Positions 1 to 6,662 of a DNA stretch of 7,064 bases are shown here, in pieces (positions within the stretch are counted from its first letter, which is position 1; every line of letters starts with the position of its first letter). Location of the stretch: the NCBI GenBank assembly GCA_947489825.1, contig CANLFL010000042.1, positions 1 through 7,064 of the forward strand, written 5' to 3'. Position numbers and translations under genes: made by a program. The notes beneath the pieces are model-generated. The model saw only the letters and a program-made list of their open reading frames with translations. It was not told where the DNA came from and made no database searches. This DNA is from Candidatus Nanopelagicaceae bacterium. Lineage in GTDB: Bacteria > Actinomycetota > Actinomycetes > Nanopelagicales > Nanopelagicaceae.

Positions 1-389
1 TGAAGGTCACCGCTATCTCTCACCTCGTGGGGAATTCGACCGGGTTCCTCTTCACTTTTCCAAGCAAATTCTCTGCCCTGAAATGCCGCAAGGGCGCAAA
101 TGGTATTGATCTGAAGCGCTGCGTTGTGCTGCTTCAAGAGTGAAGAGATGATGAGCGAATCGCGGCCGAAGAGGCAGCGAAATAGCCCTTGTTCTGCAAC
201 ATTCTCGTGGTGCTCGAAAGTGCCTGACGCAAAAGGAACTACCCAACCGCCTACCTCGCCGCTTGAGAGCGCCAGCGCGGTCTCAATGTTTGGCCTCACG
301 TTGGGGTCGAAAATGCGGTCATCCAACCTCAAAATCTCTACTGCCGAAATTATCTCGTCACCGGCAAGTAGATCGGCCCTAGGAATCAT
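1..389 (-). CDS. Amylo-alpha-1,6-glucosidase / glycogen-debranching-like protein, N-terminal part (runs off left edge)
   Basis: Partial minus-strand gene: 129 codons from an ATG at 389 down to the window edge, with no stop. An in-frame TGA lies five codons upstream (402-404) and a GAGG about 10 nt before the ATG could serve as ribosome binding site. Residues 48-85 and 98-124 resemble the (alpha/alpha)6-barrel of glycogen-debranching and amylo-alpha-1,6-glucosidase proteins: GGW-VP near 47-52, FGRDSL at 74-79, an ALAAFQG segment at 99-105, and EEEPGRIPHEVR at 113-124, which matches the family's usual 'DEEPGKILHE-R'. The family removes or transfers glucan branches, or acts on related alpha-glucosides. 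The barrel begins within the first 50 residues, so the N-terminal beta-sandwich domain of longer debranching enzymes is absent. No signal peptide is seen, so it is probably cytoplasmic. It is transcribed divergently from the GH36-like gene. Family recognition is fairly secure; exact substrate is not. Confidence 0.72.
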   Translation of the reverse strand, partial: MIPRADLLAGDEIISAVEILRLDDRIFDPNVRPNIETALALSSGEVGGWVVPFASGTFEHHENVAEQGLFRCLFGRDSLIISSLLKQHNAALQINTICALAAFQGREFAWKSEEEPGRIPHEVRDSGDL

Positions 390-424
390 GCACTTACCGC
401 CTCACGGTGTCTATCTTTCGATTC

Positions 425-432
425 AATATACT
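425..432. promoter_or_regulatory. Overlapping divergent -10 boxes between the two glycosidase genes
   Basis: The 59 bp between the divergent starts (389 and 449) hold AATATACT at 425-432. Read on the plus strand it gives TATACT (427-432); read on the minus strand it gives TATATT (425-430). The plus start would fall near 439, about 10 nt before the ATG at 449; the minus start would fall near 418, about 29 nt before the ATG at 389. A weak minus-strand -35 (TTCATT, 448-453) lies 17 bp away; no good plus-strand -35 is visible. An alternative plus-strand -10 is TAAGGT (436-441), which would give a nearly leaderless mRNA. Predicted by eye only. Confidence 0.4.
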
Positions 433-448
433 TCATAAGGTATTACTA

Positions 449-2290
449 ATGAAAGCATTGGGGTCAATGGCGATGCAAAGAGTGCAGTCCGGGCAGTTTC
501 AAGTGGCGCACGTTGAAGGCGCAGAGTTGGGCGTGATCGCCCAATCATTTAGCGATGTGGGTTGGGTTAGCTGCACAGCAAGGCTGCTCAGAAGTTTTAG
601 TTGGGATGCCAAAGAGCGAGCATTTGAAGTGGTAGATATAGGGCTCACGCACGGCTCTCCTCTGATTGCCGTATGTGGCCCATACGCAACCGCAGATGCC
701 GCAGCCTGGAATCAGAATTCAGAAATGGATGTGGGCTTTCCTGAGAGAGAAGATTACGACGGGGTTCTCTATCTCGTTCACGGCGAACCTGCGACAGCGA
801 AAGATCGCTATCAAGATGCTGCAGGCTGGATTGTGTTGGCGGGCATAGGTCACGATGGCAAAGAGAGATTTGTTGCGTTGGCTTTAGAGAAGAGCAACAC
901 GCAACTTGTGCATATGTGTCTTGAAGATGGACGCCTGAATGTTTCACTAATTTTGCCGAAACAGATTTATCCGATCTCGGCCTGCAGTGAAATGATTGAT
1001 TTACCACAAATGCAAATAGTGTGTGGTGTTGGCGATATTGAGTTCGCACATCTCAAACTTCGAGAGATGATATTGCACGCAATTCCACTTCGGGCCAGAG
1101 TTTATTCGGCACCGCTAATTGTTGACACGTGGGGCTTCGGAACAAATGTAAATCAGGATCTAGTCTCGAAGGTGGCTGATACTGCAAAAGAACTCGAGCT
1201 TGAAATCTTAACCATTGATAAGGGATGGGAAAAGATTGTTGGCGAATGGCAACCTGGCCCTCATTTTCAGGATGGCATGCTGGGTCTCTCAGAAATCACT
1301 TCTCGAAGCGGCACCAGATTGGGGCTGTGGGCTTCGCTCGGAAACGCCGATCCATTGTCACGAGTTGCCATCGAGCACCCAGATTGGATAGCAACCTGGC
1401 GGGGAAAGGTTCAAGTTGTCTCACACAAAACTAGTTCGCTTTGCATGGGCCACGGCCCGGTTATTGAATATTTGGCTGCACAGCTGGCAAATCTTGCGAA
1501 CAACGGCCTCACCTGGTTGCTCCATGATTTTGAAACCATAAGTCGCTGTGACAGTGCGCTTCACGATCATCCGCAGGGGCTCGGCGAGGACTGGGCGGTG
1601 CGGGGCTGGTACCGCCTACTGTCTGAGTTTCGCGCGCAGTTTTCAGATGTGTGGATTGAAAACTGCTGGAACGGAGGACGGCCTCTCGATCTTCAGATGA
1701 TTGCCCACCACGACACAACAATTGGAGATGACTGGTGCGACGTTCGTCATAATGCGGTTGCGAAAGTTGGTCTTGGTCAGTACCTTCCAGCGCACTGGTG
1801 CTCAAGTTATATGTCAGATCAAAACTCGCTGACTTTGAAATCGCAACTTGCAATATATGCCGTTGGTGGACCCTGGATTCTGATGGGCGATATTCCGAAC
1901 TGGTCTGCTGAAAAGTTGAAGCTGGCTAAGAGAGTCATAAAGGTTTATCGGAGTTGGAGATCGATCTTTCCGTCAGGTTTGGTTCGCTGGGCAGAACTCA
2001 CAGGTTGGCAGGCCGATGCCAGGTGGAGAGCAGATCAAGAAGTGTTGGCGATTTCCTTCGTTCATGAATCCGGCAAAGAACTCATGGCCTGTGTAGTGAC
2101 TGAGCAATTGGGTAGAAGTGAAATTCGTTGGCATCCCATTTACAAGGGCGCAGTAAGAGTCACTGATGAATTTACGGGCGAAACCAGAGATTACGACGAG
2201 AGCGAAATCGTTGCTGGCATCGCAATTTCAACTTCTTCACCTGATGGGCATCTGCTCAGCGCGGTGCCAATAACAACTATTGAAGGGTAA
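449..2290 (+). CDS. GH36/melibiase-like glycoside hydrolase (putative alpha-galactosidase)
   Basis: Product of 613 residues from ATG 449, preceded by TAAGG with an 8-nt spacer; a GTG at 407 in the same frame would add 14 residues but lies inside the promoter region. No signal peptide or membrane segment, so cytoplasmic. Residues 1-210 look like the N-terminal beta-sandwich domain, and about 215-500 the catalytic TIM barrel of clan GH-D: IDKGW at 256-260 (family form DDGW), GLW at 292-294, EHPDW at 309-313, HDFE at 359-362 with D360 as expected nucleophile, ENC-NGGR at 404-411, and GDDW at 426-429 with D427 or D428 as expected acid/base. The 67-68 residue gap between the two acids is close to that in known GH36 enzymes. 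The lysine usually two residues before the nucleophile is missing (LLHD), so substrate may differ from simple alpha-galactosides. The end after about 520 is the usual C-terminal beta domain. It sits upstream of the transporter genes, fitting hydrolysis of an imported oligosaccharide. Raffinose-synthase-like activity is an alternative. Confidence 0.72.
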   Translation: MKALGSMAMQRVQSGQFQVAHVEGAELGVIAQSFSDVGWVSCTARLLRSFSWDAKERAFEVVDIGLTHGSPLIAVCGPYATADAAAWNQNSEMDVGFPEREDYDGVLYLVHGEPATAKDRYQDAAGWIVLAGIGHDGKERFVALALEKSNTQLVHMCLEDGRLNVSLILPKQIYPISACSEMIDLPQMQIVCGVGDIEFAHLKLREMILHAIPLRARVYSAPLIVDTWGFGTNVNQDLVSKVADTAKELELEILTIDKGWEKIVGEWQPGPHFQDGMLGLSEITSRSGTRLGLWASLGNADPLSRVAIEHPDWIATWRGKVQVVSHKTSSLCMGHGPVIEYLAAQLANLANNGLTWLLHDFETISRCDSALHDHPQGLGEDWAVRGWYRLLSEFRAQFSDVWIENCWNGGRPLDLQMIAHHDTTIGDDWCDVRHNAVAKVGLGQYLPAHWCSSYMSDQNSLTLKSQLAIYAVGGPWILMGDIPNWSAEKLKLAKRVIKVYRSWRSIFPSGLVRWAELTGWQADARWRADQEVLAISFVHESGKELMACVVTEQLGRSEIRWHPIYKGAVRVTDEFTGETRDYDESEIVAGIAISTSSPDGHLLSAVPITTIEG

Positions 2291-2344
2291 GAATCGCTGG
2301 AATAGGCTAAGAACAGAGATTTCGCTTCATTCCTATTAGTGCAA

Positions 2345-2350
2345 TAAACT
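2345..2350 (+). promoter_or_regulatory. Possible -10 box for the tRNA gene
   Basis: TAAACT ends 10 bp before the first base of the mature tRNA, which puts a start site near 2357, right for a short 5' leader. No convincing -35 is visible (TTCGCT at 2321-2326 is the nearest, 18 bp away). The remaining 2291-2344 stretch shows no hairpin terminator for the glycosidase gene, so read-through into the tRNA is also possible. Confidence 0.35.
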
Positions 2351-2360
2351 CCCTACACAA

Positions 2361-2434
2361 GGGGCGGTAGCTCAGTTGGTTAGAGCCCGGAACTCATAAT
2401 TCCGTCGTCGTCGGTTCGAGCCCGACCCGCCCCA
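2361..2434 (+). tRNA. tRNA-Met (CAT), probably elongator
   Basis: Full cloverleaf of 74 nt. The acceptor stem pairs GGGGCGG (2361-2367) with CCGCCCC (2427-2433), followed by discriminator A2434; the CCA tail is not encoded. The D-arm is GCTC/GAGC (2370-2373 and 2383-2386). The anticodon stem CGGAA/TTCCG (2388-2392 and 2400-2404) closes the loop CTCATAA with anticodon CAT at 2395-2397. The variable loop has 5 nt, and the T-arm is GTCGG/CCGAC around TTCGAGC. The first base pair is G-C and the anticodon stem lacks the three G-C pairs of initiator tRNA, so elongator Met is favoured; the lysidine-modified tRNA-Ile2, which also has CAT, cannot be excluded. Position 26 (2387) is C, where a purine is usual. 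It lies between the glycosidase and the permeases. Confidence 0.95.
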
Positions 2435-2459
2435 CATCAATAACTAATTCAGTGCGCGC

Positions 2460-2465
2460 TATACT
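2460..2465 (+). promoter_or_regulatory. -10 box giving a leaderless permease mRNA
   Basis: TATACT ends 7 bp before the GTG at 2472, so the predicted transcription start coincides with the start codon. No Shine-Dalgarno sequence exists before that GTG (the preceding bases are TTGTAA). The -35 position (2437-2442, TCAATA) is weak. The pattern fits actinobacterial leaderless promoters, where a TANNNT box sits about 7 bp before the initiation codon. Confidence 0.5.
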
Positions 2466-2471
2466 TTGTAA

Positions 2472-3299
2472 GTGAGGCTCAAACGAAAAAGTAGAGTCGT
2501 TGCCTCACTATTAATTCTTCCTTATGTGGCTTTCATGTTTTTTTGTGGAGTTATTCCTGTAGTTTATGGGATTTTCGAAGTGCGCAACCCCTCATGGATA
2601 AATATGGATGGTGGGTTTGAGACCTTCATATTGGTCCTTGAGGATTTTCGAGTAGGACCAGCGATTTTCAACGTCTTGTTCTTACTCGCAGTATTTGTGC
2701 CTTTGATGATCATCACCGTTTTATCAGTGTCATTGTTACTTGATTCGGTAAATTTCAAATACGACAAAGCTACGCGCTTAGTTTTTCTCATTCCGGGTTT
2801 GATTCCTGTAGCAGTTGCGGTCCTCTTCTGGTCTTCAGTTGTTGGCTACGACGTCGTGTGGGATAAGTCCAACATTCGATGGATGATCGGTGTTATTTCG
2901 TTCTCCACGGGAATCGGAAGCTGGATTGTCATCCAGTATGGGTCGCTCCGCTCCATCTCTCAAGAAGTCCTTGAAGCAGGAGTTGTCGATGGGTGCAATC
3001 GGTTCCAATTAGCATGGCGATTAAAACTACCTATGATCAGCCGATACGTGGGCTATATGGTGATACTTCTGATTGTTGGTGCCTTACAAATATTTAATGA
3101 GCCTAATTTATTGATGTATTCCAATATGACCACAGATTGGTCGCCCAGCCAGATTGCATTCACTTACGCCTTCAAGAATGCAGATTTTGCTGGCGGAGTG
3201 GCGTTATCACTGATCATGCTTATTCCAAATGTGATTTTGGCTCTACTTTTCATTTTAAATACCGATTTCATGAAGAAGAGTAAGAACTCATGGAGATAG
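2472..3299 (+). CDS. Sugar ABC transporter permease, MalF/UgpA type
   Basis: Inner-membrane half-channel of a carbohydrate (CUT1-type) ABC importer, 275 residues. Starts at GTG with a basic N-terminus (RLKRKSR) before membrane segment 1 at about 9-33; further segments fall near 65-90, 103-125, 138-160, 193-213 and 241-263, six in total, usual for the family. The cytoplasmic EAA loop that docks on the ATPase is clear at 168-186 (EAGVVDG followed by LKLP). The PVAVAVLFW stretch at 112-120 matches the MalF/UgpA region after segment 3. The next gene overlaps its end by 10 bp, so the two subunits are almost surely made together and form a heterodimer. No ATPase gene is in the window. Substrate cannot be read from the permease; the upstream GH36-like gene suggests a glycoside. 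Confidence 0.88.
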   Translation: MRLKRKSRVVASLLILPYVAFMFFCGVIPVVYGIFEVRNPSWINMDGGFETFILVLEDFRVGPAIFNVLFLLAVFVPLMIITVLSVSLLLDSVNFKYDKATRLVFLIPGLIPVAVAVLFWSSVVGYDVVWDKSNIRWMIGVISFSTGIGSWIVIQYGSLRSISQEVLEAGVVDGCNRFQLAWRLKLPMISRYVGYMVILLIVGALQIFNEPNLLMYSNMTTDWSPSQIAFTYAFKNADFAGGVALSLIMLIPNVILALLFILNTDFMKKSKNSWR

Positions 3300-4054
3300 G
3301 AACTCAACGGCGCAATAGTCGCCTTATCAAGGTGACACTTCTAATCATGACGTTCGGAGCTTCAATCCCAATGTTATGGATTCTTCGAGATGTAGGCAGG
3401 ATGATCTTCGCGCCCGTTATTTATTACGATAACGGAATCTTCTTCACCTGGTTGAAAAACACTTCTATTTTCGTCGGATCTGCCCTGAGTATTTCAGTTA
3501 TTTGCTGTATCACTGCAGGCTTCGTCCTGGCCGTCTTGGACGTGCCATTCCGCCGATTCCTGCTATTTGCCACTCTAGTGACAATGCTCATTCCAATAAC
3601 TGCGATGGCGATGCCGCTCTATGTCATGATTGATGCAATTGGTCTCAATGACACTCTGCTCGGTTTAATTCTCGCCTCCTCATTTTTTCCATTCGGAGCT
3701 TTTCTCTCTTATCTTTATTACACGTCAGTACTTCCACCAGACCTAGTGGGTATGGGAAGAATTGATGGTCTGGGTGATTTTGGAATCTATCGATATCTTG
3801 GAATCCCACTTTCGAAGTCTCTCATCTCGGTGGTGACATTCTTCTGTTTCGTGAGTTTATGGAATAGCTACCATCTACCGCGCGTACTTCTCAATGAGCC
3901 ATCAAAATCAATCATGTCCATTGGAATTGAAGCGTTCTATGGCCAAGGAACGACATTAATTGCAATCGTAATGGTAATCCCCTCAGTCTTACTTTATCTC
4001 GCATCTCAAAAAACGATTGCCCGAGGAATCTTCAGCGGCGCAGTCAAGGAATAA
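3290..4054 (+). CDS. Sugar ABC transporter permease, MalG/UgpE type
   Basis: Partner permease of 254 residues. Its ATG lies inside the last codons of the MalF-type gene, with a purine-rich GAAGAAGAG about 9 nt upstream, typical of translational coupling. The first membrane segment is at about 13-33 and the next at about 52-80 (NTSIF then a long apolar run), as in MalG proteins. The EAA loop is at about 152-171: GRIDG at 156-160 followed by YLGIPLSKS. The C-terminus ends ARGIFSGAVKE, the family's typical 'GAVK' tail that contacts the ATPase. At 254 residues it is slightly short for the family, because the N-terminal and periplasmic-side parts are compact. It should form the channel with the preceding permease and an ATPase encoded elsewhere. 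Function as a sugar permease is secure by family; substrate is unknown. Confidence 0.88.
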   Translation: MEIGTQRRNSRLIKVTLLIMTFGASIPMLWILRDVGRMIFAPVIYYDNGIFFTWLKNTSIFVGSALSISVICCITAGFVLAVLDVPFRRFLLFATLVTMLIPITAMAMPLYVMIDAIGLNDTLLGLILASSFFPFGAFLSYLYYTSVLPPDLVGMGRIDGLGDFGIYRYLGIPLSKSLISVVTFFCFVSLWNSYHLPRVLLNEPSKSIMSIGIEAFYGQGTTLIAIVMVIPSVLLYLASQKTIARGIFSGAVKE

Positions 4055-4078
4055 CTCTCTACCGAATTGGCCGTGAGA

Positions 4079-4084
4079 TAATTT
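4079..4084 (+). promoter_or_regulatory. Possible -10 box giving a leaderless mRNA
   Basis: TAATTT ends 7 bp before the ATG at 4091, the same spacing as TATACT before the GTG at 2472. The only purine-rich stretch (GAG at 4075-4077) is about 13 nt from the ATG, too far for a normal Shine-Dalgarno. This suggests the 4091 gene can be transcribed on its own as well as from permease read-through; there is no terminator in the 36-bp gap. The -35 region is poor. Confidence 0.35.
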
Positions 4085-4090
4085 CCTACT

Positions 4091-5215
4091 ATGAAATTCT
4101 TTGGTAGAAGTAAGAAAACTGCCCAGCCCTTTATCGGCTTTCGCCATGCAAGTGGTATCGGAATCCGAAGCAAGTACTACGTGATGCCGCTTTCTCGTGG
4201 AGCATCTGGATTTACTCGCGCCCTTGCCGAAGATGCACATATGACACTTATCGAAAATAATGCCGAATCAAGTGATCCCACTTCTATTGCTGCAGTCGCA
4301 CAAATATTTTTGCCTCAGCTCGCCCAGCACCGACATACAGCTGGGATTTTTCTGATTGCAGTCGGTGATGAACCCACTCCTGTTCAGGAGATTGCCGCGC
4401 AGATTCAAGCGTTGGGCACACCGTGTGAGTACTTAGTCATCACTGATTTTCCCGATATGGAGATGGCAACAGGTCTGGCCTTGGGAACTGCGCAAGAGTT
4501 AAAGACAATGGCACTTTCGGGCATAGATCGCATCGAAGAGAGTGATCTGACTATTGCCTATCAAGAAGAACCTAGATCTTTACCTGAACTCGTTGCCCTC
4601 TTAGAGAAGAGTAAATTTGTTGTGCGCGTTCATCAGATGAGTCCAACAGATAAAGGCGACATGTCTGCCTTAGCGATGGAAGGTTCGCATGCGATCCTCT
4701 CATTCGTTGCAGCAGATCAATATCCATCAGGAACTTTAGTTACGCCGGTGATTAATGTGGCAAGTGAATCGGATTTCCATCGAGCAATAGCCACAGAATT
4801 TGATCTCAGCCTTGACAGCTCGGTTGCAGAGATCCTGCAGAAAGTTCAGGAAGTCTTTGGAATGGTCCCCACTATCAGTGAGGCGCTAGGCACCCATGAA
4901 CCACTATTTGAAAGTAATGTGCCATCACTCAATGATGTTGCGGATGCAAATGAAATCTGTCTCATCCCTGCCAATCCAATTCTCATTTCATTCTTGATTG
5001 ATCTCGTCTCAAACCAGGGGGGATTTTTCCTCAAGGATTGGGAGAGTTTTGAGGGGCTTGAAATTGCCGCGAAAAAGATCCTTGTAATCGGCACAGGTGG
5101 CGCTGGAGATGAAGTTCTTAATATTTTAGGGTCTGACTCAAGAATCAAAAAGATGAGCGCTGCCGAATTCGGATCCTTCCCTGGATTGGCAGCTGCAATA
5201 GTGGCTGAGGCATAA
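4091..5215 (+). CDS. Degenerate UxaA (altronate dehydratase)-like protein, function unknown
   Basis: A 374-residue soluble protein without signal peptide. By eye it follows UxaA-family large-domain order. FIGFRHASGIGIRSKYY near 14-30 resembles the family opening 'GY-R-DGRVGTRNY'. The segment TAGIFLIAVGDEPT (83-96) through TDFPDMEMATGLALG (about 118-132) resembles the region around 'VGLGCE' and 'EGGT'. HAILSFVAADQYPSGTLVTPVINV (about 200-223) and FDLSLDSS resemble 'VVFTTGRGSPIGSPIAPVIKV' and 'MDINAG'. SEALGTHEPLF at 263-273 resembles the family end. The central part of about 150-200 residues appears missing, and the family's conserved His/Cys metal-site residues are not present: only two cysteines occur, both elsewhere. 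About 100 residues (274-374) follow with no match I recognise. UxaA dehydrates altronate to 2-keto-3-deoxygluconate, but this copy is unlikely to do so. It lies 36 bp after the permeases and ends at a strong terminator. Assignment is tentative; it may be an unrelated conserved hypothetical. Confidence 0.45.
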   Translation: MKFFGRSKKTAQPFIGFRHASGIGIRSKYYVMPLSRGASGFTRALAEDAHMTLIENNAESSDPTSIAAVAQIFLPQLAQHRHTAGIFLIAVGDEPTPVQEIAAQIQALGTPCEYLVITDFPDMEMATGLALGTAQELKTMALSGIDRIEESDLTIAYQEEPRSLPELVALLEKSKFVVRVHQMSPTDKGDMSALAMEGSHAILSFVAADQYPSGTLVTPVINVASESDFHRAIATEFDLSLDSSVAEILQKVQEVFGMVPTISEALGTHEPLFESNVPSLNDVADANEICLIPANPILISFLIDLVSNQGGFFLKDWESFEGLEIAAKKILVIGTGGAGDEVLNILGSDSRIKKMSAAEFGSFPGLAAAIVAEA

Positions 5216-5225
5216 ATATTTACGC

Positions 5226-5267
5226 AAAAAGAAACCCCTCGAGCAGATGCGCGAGGGGTTTCTTTTT
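5226..5267. terminator. Bidirectional intrinsic terminator
   Basis: A 16-bp perfect stem (5226-5241 with 5252-5267) around a 10-nt loop. The core CCCCTCG/CGAGGGG is flanked by A-runs on the left and T-runs on the right, so both strands end in a U-tract. It sits 11 bp after the stop of the UxaA-like gene and 16 bp after the minus-strand stop of the binding-protein gene, and so can end both convergent transcripts. Confidence 0.93.
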
Positions 5268-5282
5268 TAATCTACTTACGGA

Positions 5283-6614
5283 TTAACGCTTGCTCTCGTA
5301 GTACTTACGGTTAGCAATCGCAGCTGCATTAGCAACAACCTTAAGTTTGTCGACGATTACCTTTGCAGCACCTTCAGGAGTTTGTGTACCCACGAGGCAC
5401 TTCTGGAACTCAGGAAGACATGTGAGATCACGCCAAGCTGTAAGACCTGGGAATGTGTATGTCTTAGACAAAGTTCCAAGGCTTGCGACCGCATTGTCGA
5501 ACTGGCGATTGTCGGCAATGAACTGATCTTTCGCTGCATCGGTTGAGGTTGGGAAGTAACCTGTGGCCTTGAGGAATATTGTCTGGGCAGCTGGAGTGCC
5601 GAGGAATGAGCAATATTCAAAAGCTGCATCCGGGTTCTTCGTATGCAGGAAGACACCATTTGCAAGTGGTGCTTGAAAGCCGAACTGAGACTTCGGACCA
5701 TTTGGTCGTGAGGCTGTTACAACTTCGGTTCCATACTTTAGATTCTTACCTACATCGATAAAGCTTCCACCATGGTGCATGACCATCGCTGCTTTGCCCG
5801 TGTAGAAATTGCTAAAGATCTGCGCGTATCCATCAGTTGCAACTGTTGGAACCACTGCCTTATCTTTGACAGCTAAATTGACCCAGAAACGCAGCGCATC
5901 AACTGCTGCATCAAGTGTCAAGGTTGACTTGTAGGAAGGTGAAATGATTGGACCGTTGAAAGCGTGGAGAGCATTGACGATAAATCCACCGCCACCTGAT
6001 CCTCCGCGCATCGCAAATCCGTATTGACCCTTGCTTGGATTGGTACATGCAATAGCAGCAGCGCGGAATTCTTCAAGAGTGGTTGGCGCTTTCTTGATTC
6101 CGGCGGCCTCAAAGAAGTCTTTGCGGTAGTACATCCAGTCGATGAATGTGAAAAATGGAACTCCATAGACCTTGCGGGATGCGGTGAATGCAGCAGTATC
6201 TCCTGCAACAGATGCGGCACCTGGCCACTGCTTGTTGTAAGTAGTGATATCGCGCAATCCACCGATTCGTTGCATGTCGGTAAAGCGACTGACGTCGATC
6301 ATCACTGCATCTGGACCGCTCTTAGCAGTTGTCGATGCGATGTACTTAGCCATCCAGTCATCGTTAGTAACTGTCTGAATATCTGCTTCAATTGCTGGAG
6401 AAGCTTTTTTAAATGCCTCTGTTGTCTCAGCAAAAGCTGCGCGCTCTGGAGCACCTGTGAAGTGGTTCCAGTAAGTCATCTTGCCTTTGCCCTTTGTATT
6501 GGTGCGAGCGGCAAATGCTGATGTTGCTGACGATCCCACTGAAGCTACTGCGCCGGCAATGGCGCTTATCTTGAAGAGAGTTCTGCGGGAAAGATTGCCG
6601 ATAAAGTCCTGCAT
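5283..6614 (-). CDS. Tat-exported sugar ABC transporter solute-binding protein (family 1)
   Basis: Extracellular binding protein of 443 residues from ATG 6614; a TTG at 6623 in the same frame would add three residues but is less likely. Residues 9-15 read SRRTLFK, a near-consensus twin-arginine motif, followed by a mild apolar stretch (16-27) and SAFA with probable cleavage after A35. There is no lipobox cysteine, so the mature protein would not be lipid-anchored. The mature part shows the family-1 (MalE/UgpB-like) fold: MTYWNHFTG near the start, an A-F-K-A segment, PDAVMIDVSRF, VYGVPFFTFIDWMYYRKDFFEAAGI, PTTLEEF, F--GKAAMVMHHGG and a closing A-KVIVDKLK helix. A glycine-rich loop (RGGSGGGG) lies mid-protein. 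It faces the permease pair convergently and lies downstream of a further permease on its own strand. GC is about 50%. Role as a carbohydrate receptor is secure; ligand is unknown. Confidence 0.9.
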   Translation of the reverse strand: MQDFIGNLSRRTLFKISAIAGAVASVGSSATSAFAARTNTKGKGKMTYWNHFTGAPERAAFAETTEAFKKASPAIEADIQTVTNDDWMAKYIASTTAKSGPDAVMIDVSRFTDMQRIGGLRDITTYNKQWPGAASVAGDTAAFTASRKVYGVPFFTFIDWMYYRKDFFEAAGIKKAPTTLEEFRAAAIACTNPSKGQYGFAMRGGSGGGGFIVNALHAFNGPIISPSYKSTLTLDAAVDALRFWVNLAVKDKAVVPTVATDGYAQIFSNFYTGKAAMVMHHGGSFIDVGKNLKYGTEVVTASRPNGPKSQFGFQAPLANGVFLHTKNPDAAFEYCSFLGTPAAQTIFLKATGYFPTSTDAAKDQFIADNRQFDNAVASLGTLSKTYTFPGLTAWRDLTCLPEFQKCLVGTQTPEGAAKVIVDKLKVVANAAAIANRKYYESKR

Positions 6615-6662
6615 GAATATCAACTTTCTCGAGGTAGCCCCACCCGTTGTAAGGCTTAGAGC

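Noticed and set aside
124..438. Plus-strand open frame of 104 codons at the left edge
   Set aside because: It is antisense to the debranching-like gene, whose minus-strand translation shows clear family motifs (FGRDSL, EEEPGRIPHE).
407..448. GTG start extending the GH36-like protein by 14 residues
   Set aside because: The stretch contains the predicted divergent promoter, and ATG 449 has TAAGG at good spacing.
645..1049. Minus-strand open frame inside the GH36-like gene
   Set aside because: Shadow of a well-supported coding frame; no recognisable motif, low-complexity composition rich in Ser, Arg and His.
1509..1853. Minus-strand open frame across the GH36-like catalytic region
   Set aside because: Overlaps the conserved catalytic motifs on the other strand and shows no family features.
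2299..2337. AATAGG/CCTATT inverted repeat after the GH36-like gene as a terminator
   Set aside because: Only 6 bp of A/T-rich stem with a 25-nt loop and no following T-run.
3989..4240. Minus-strand open frame spanning the gap between permease and UxaA-like gene
   Set aside because: Overlaps two supported genes on the other strand and has no recognisable feature.
6024..6521. Plus-strand open frame of 165 codons, Cys-rich
   Set aside because: Antisense to the solute-binding-protein gene, which has strong family and signal-peptide evidence; Cys-richness is a by-product of reading the opposite strand.
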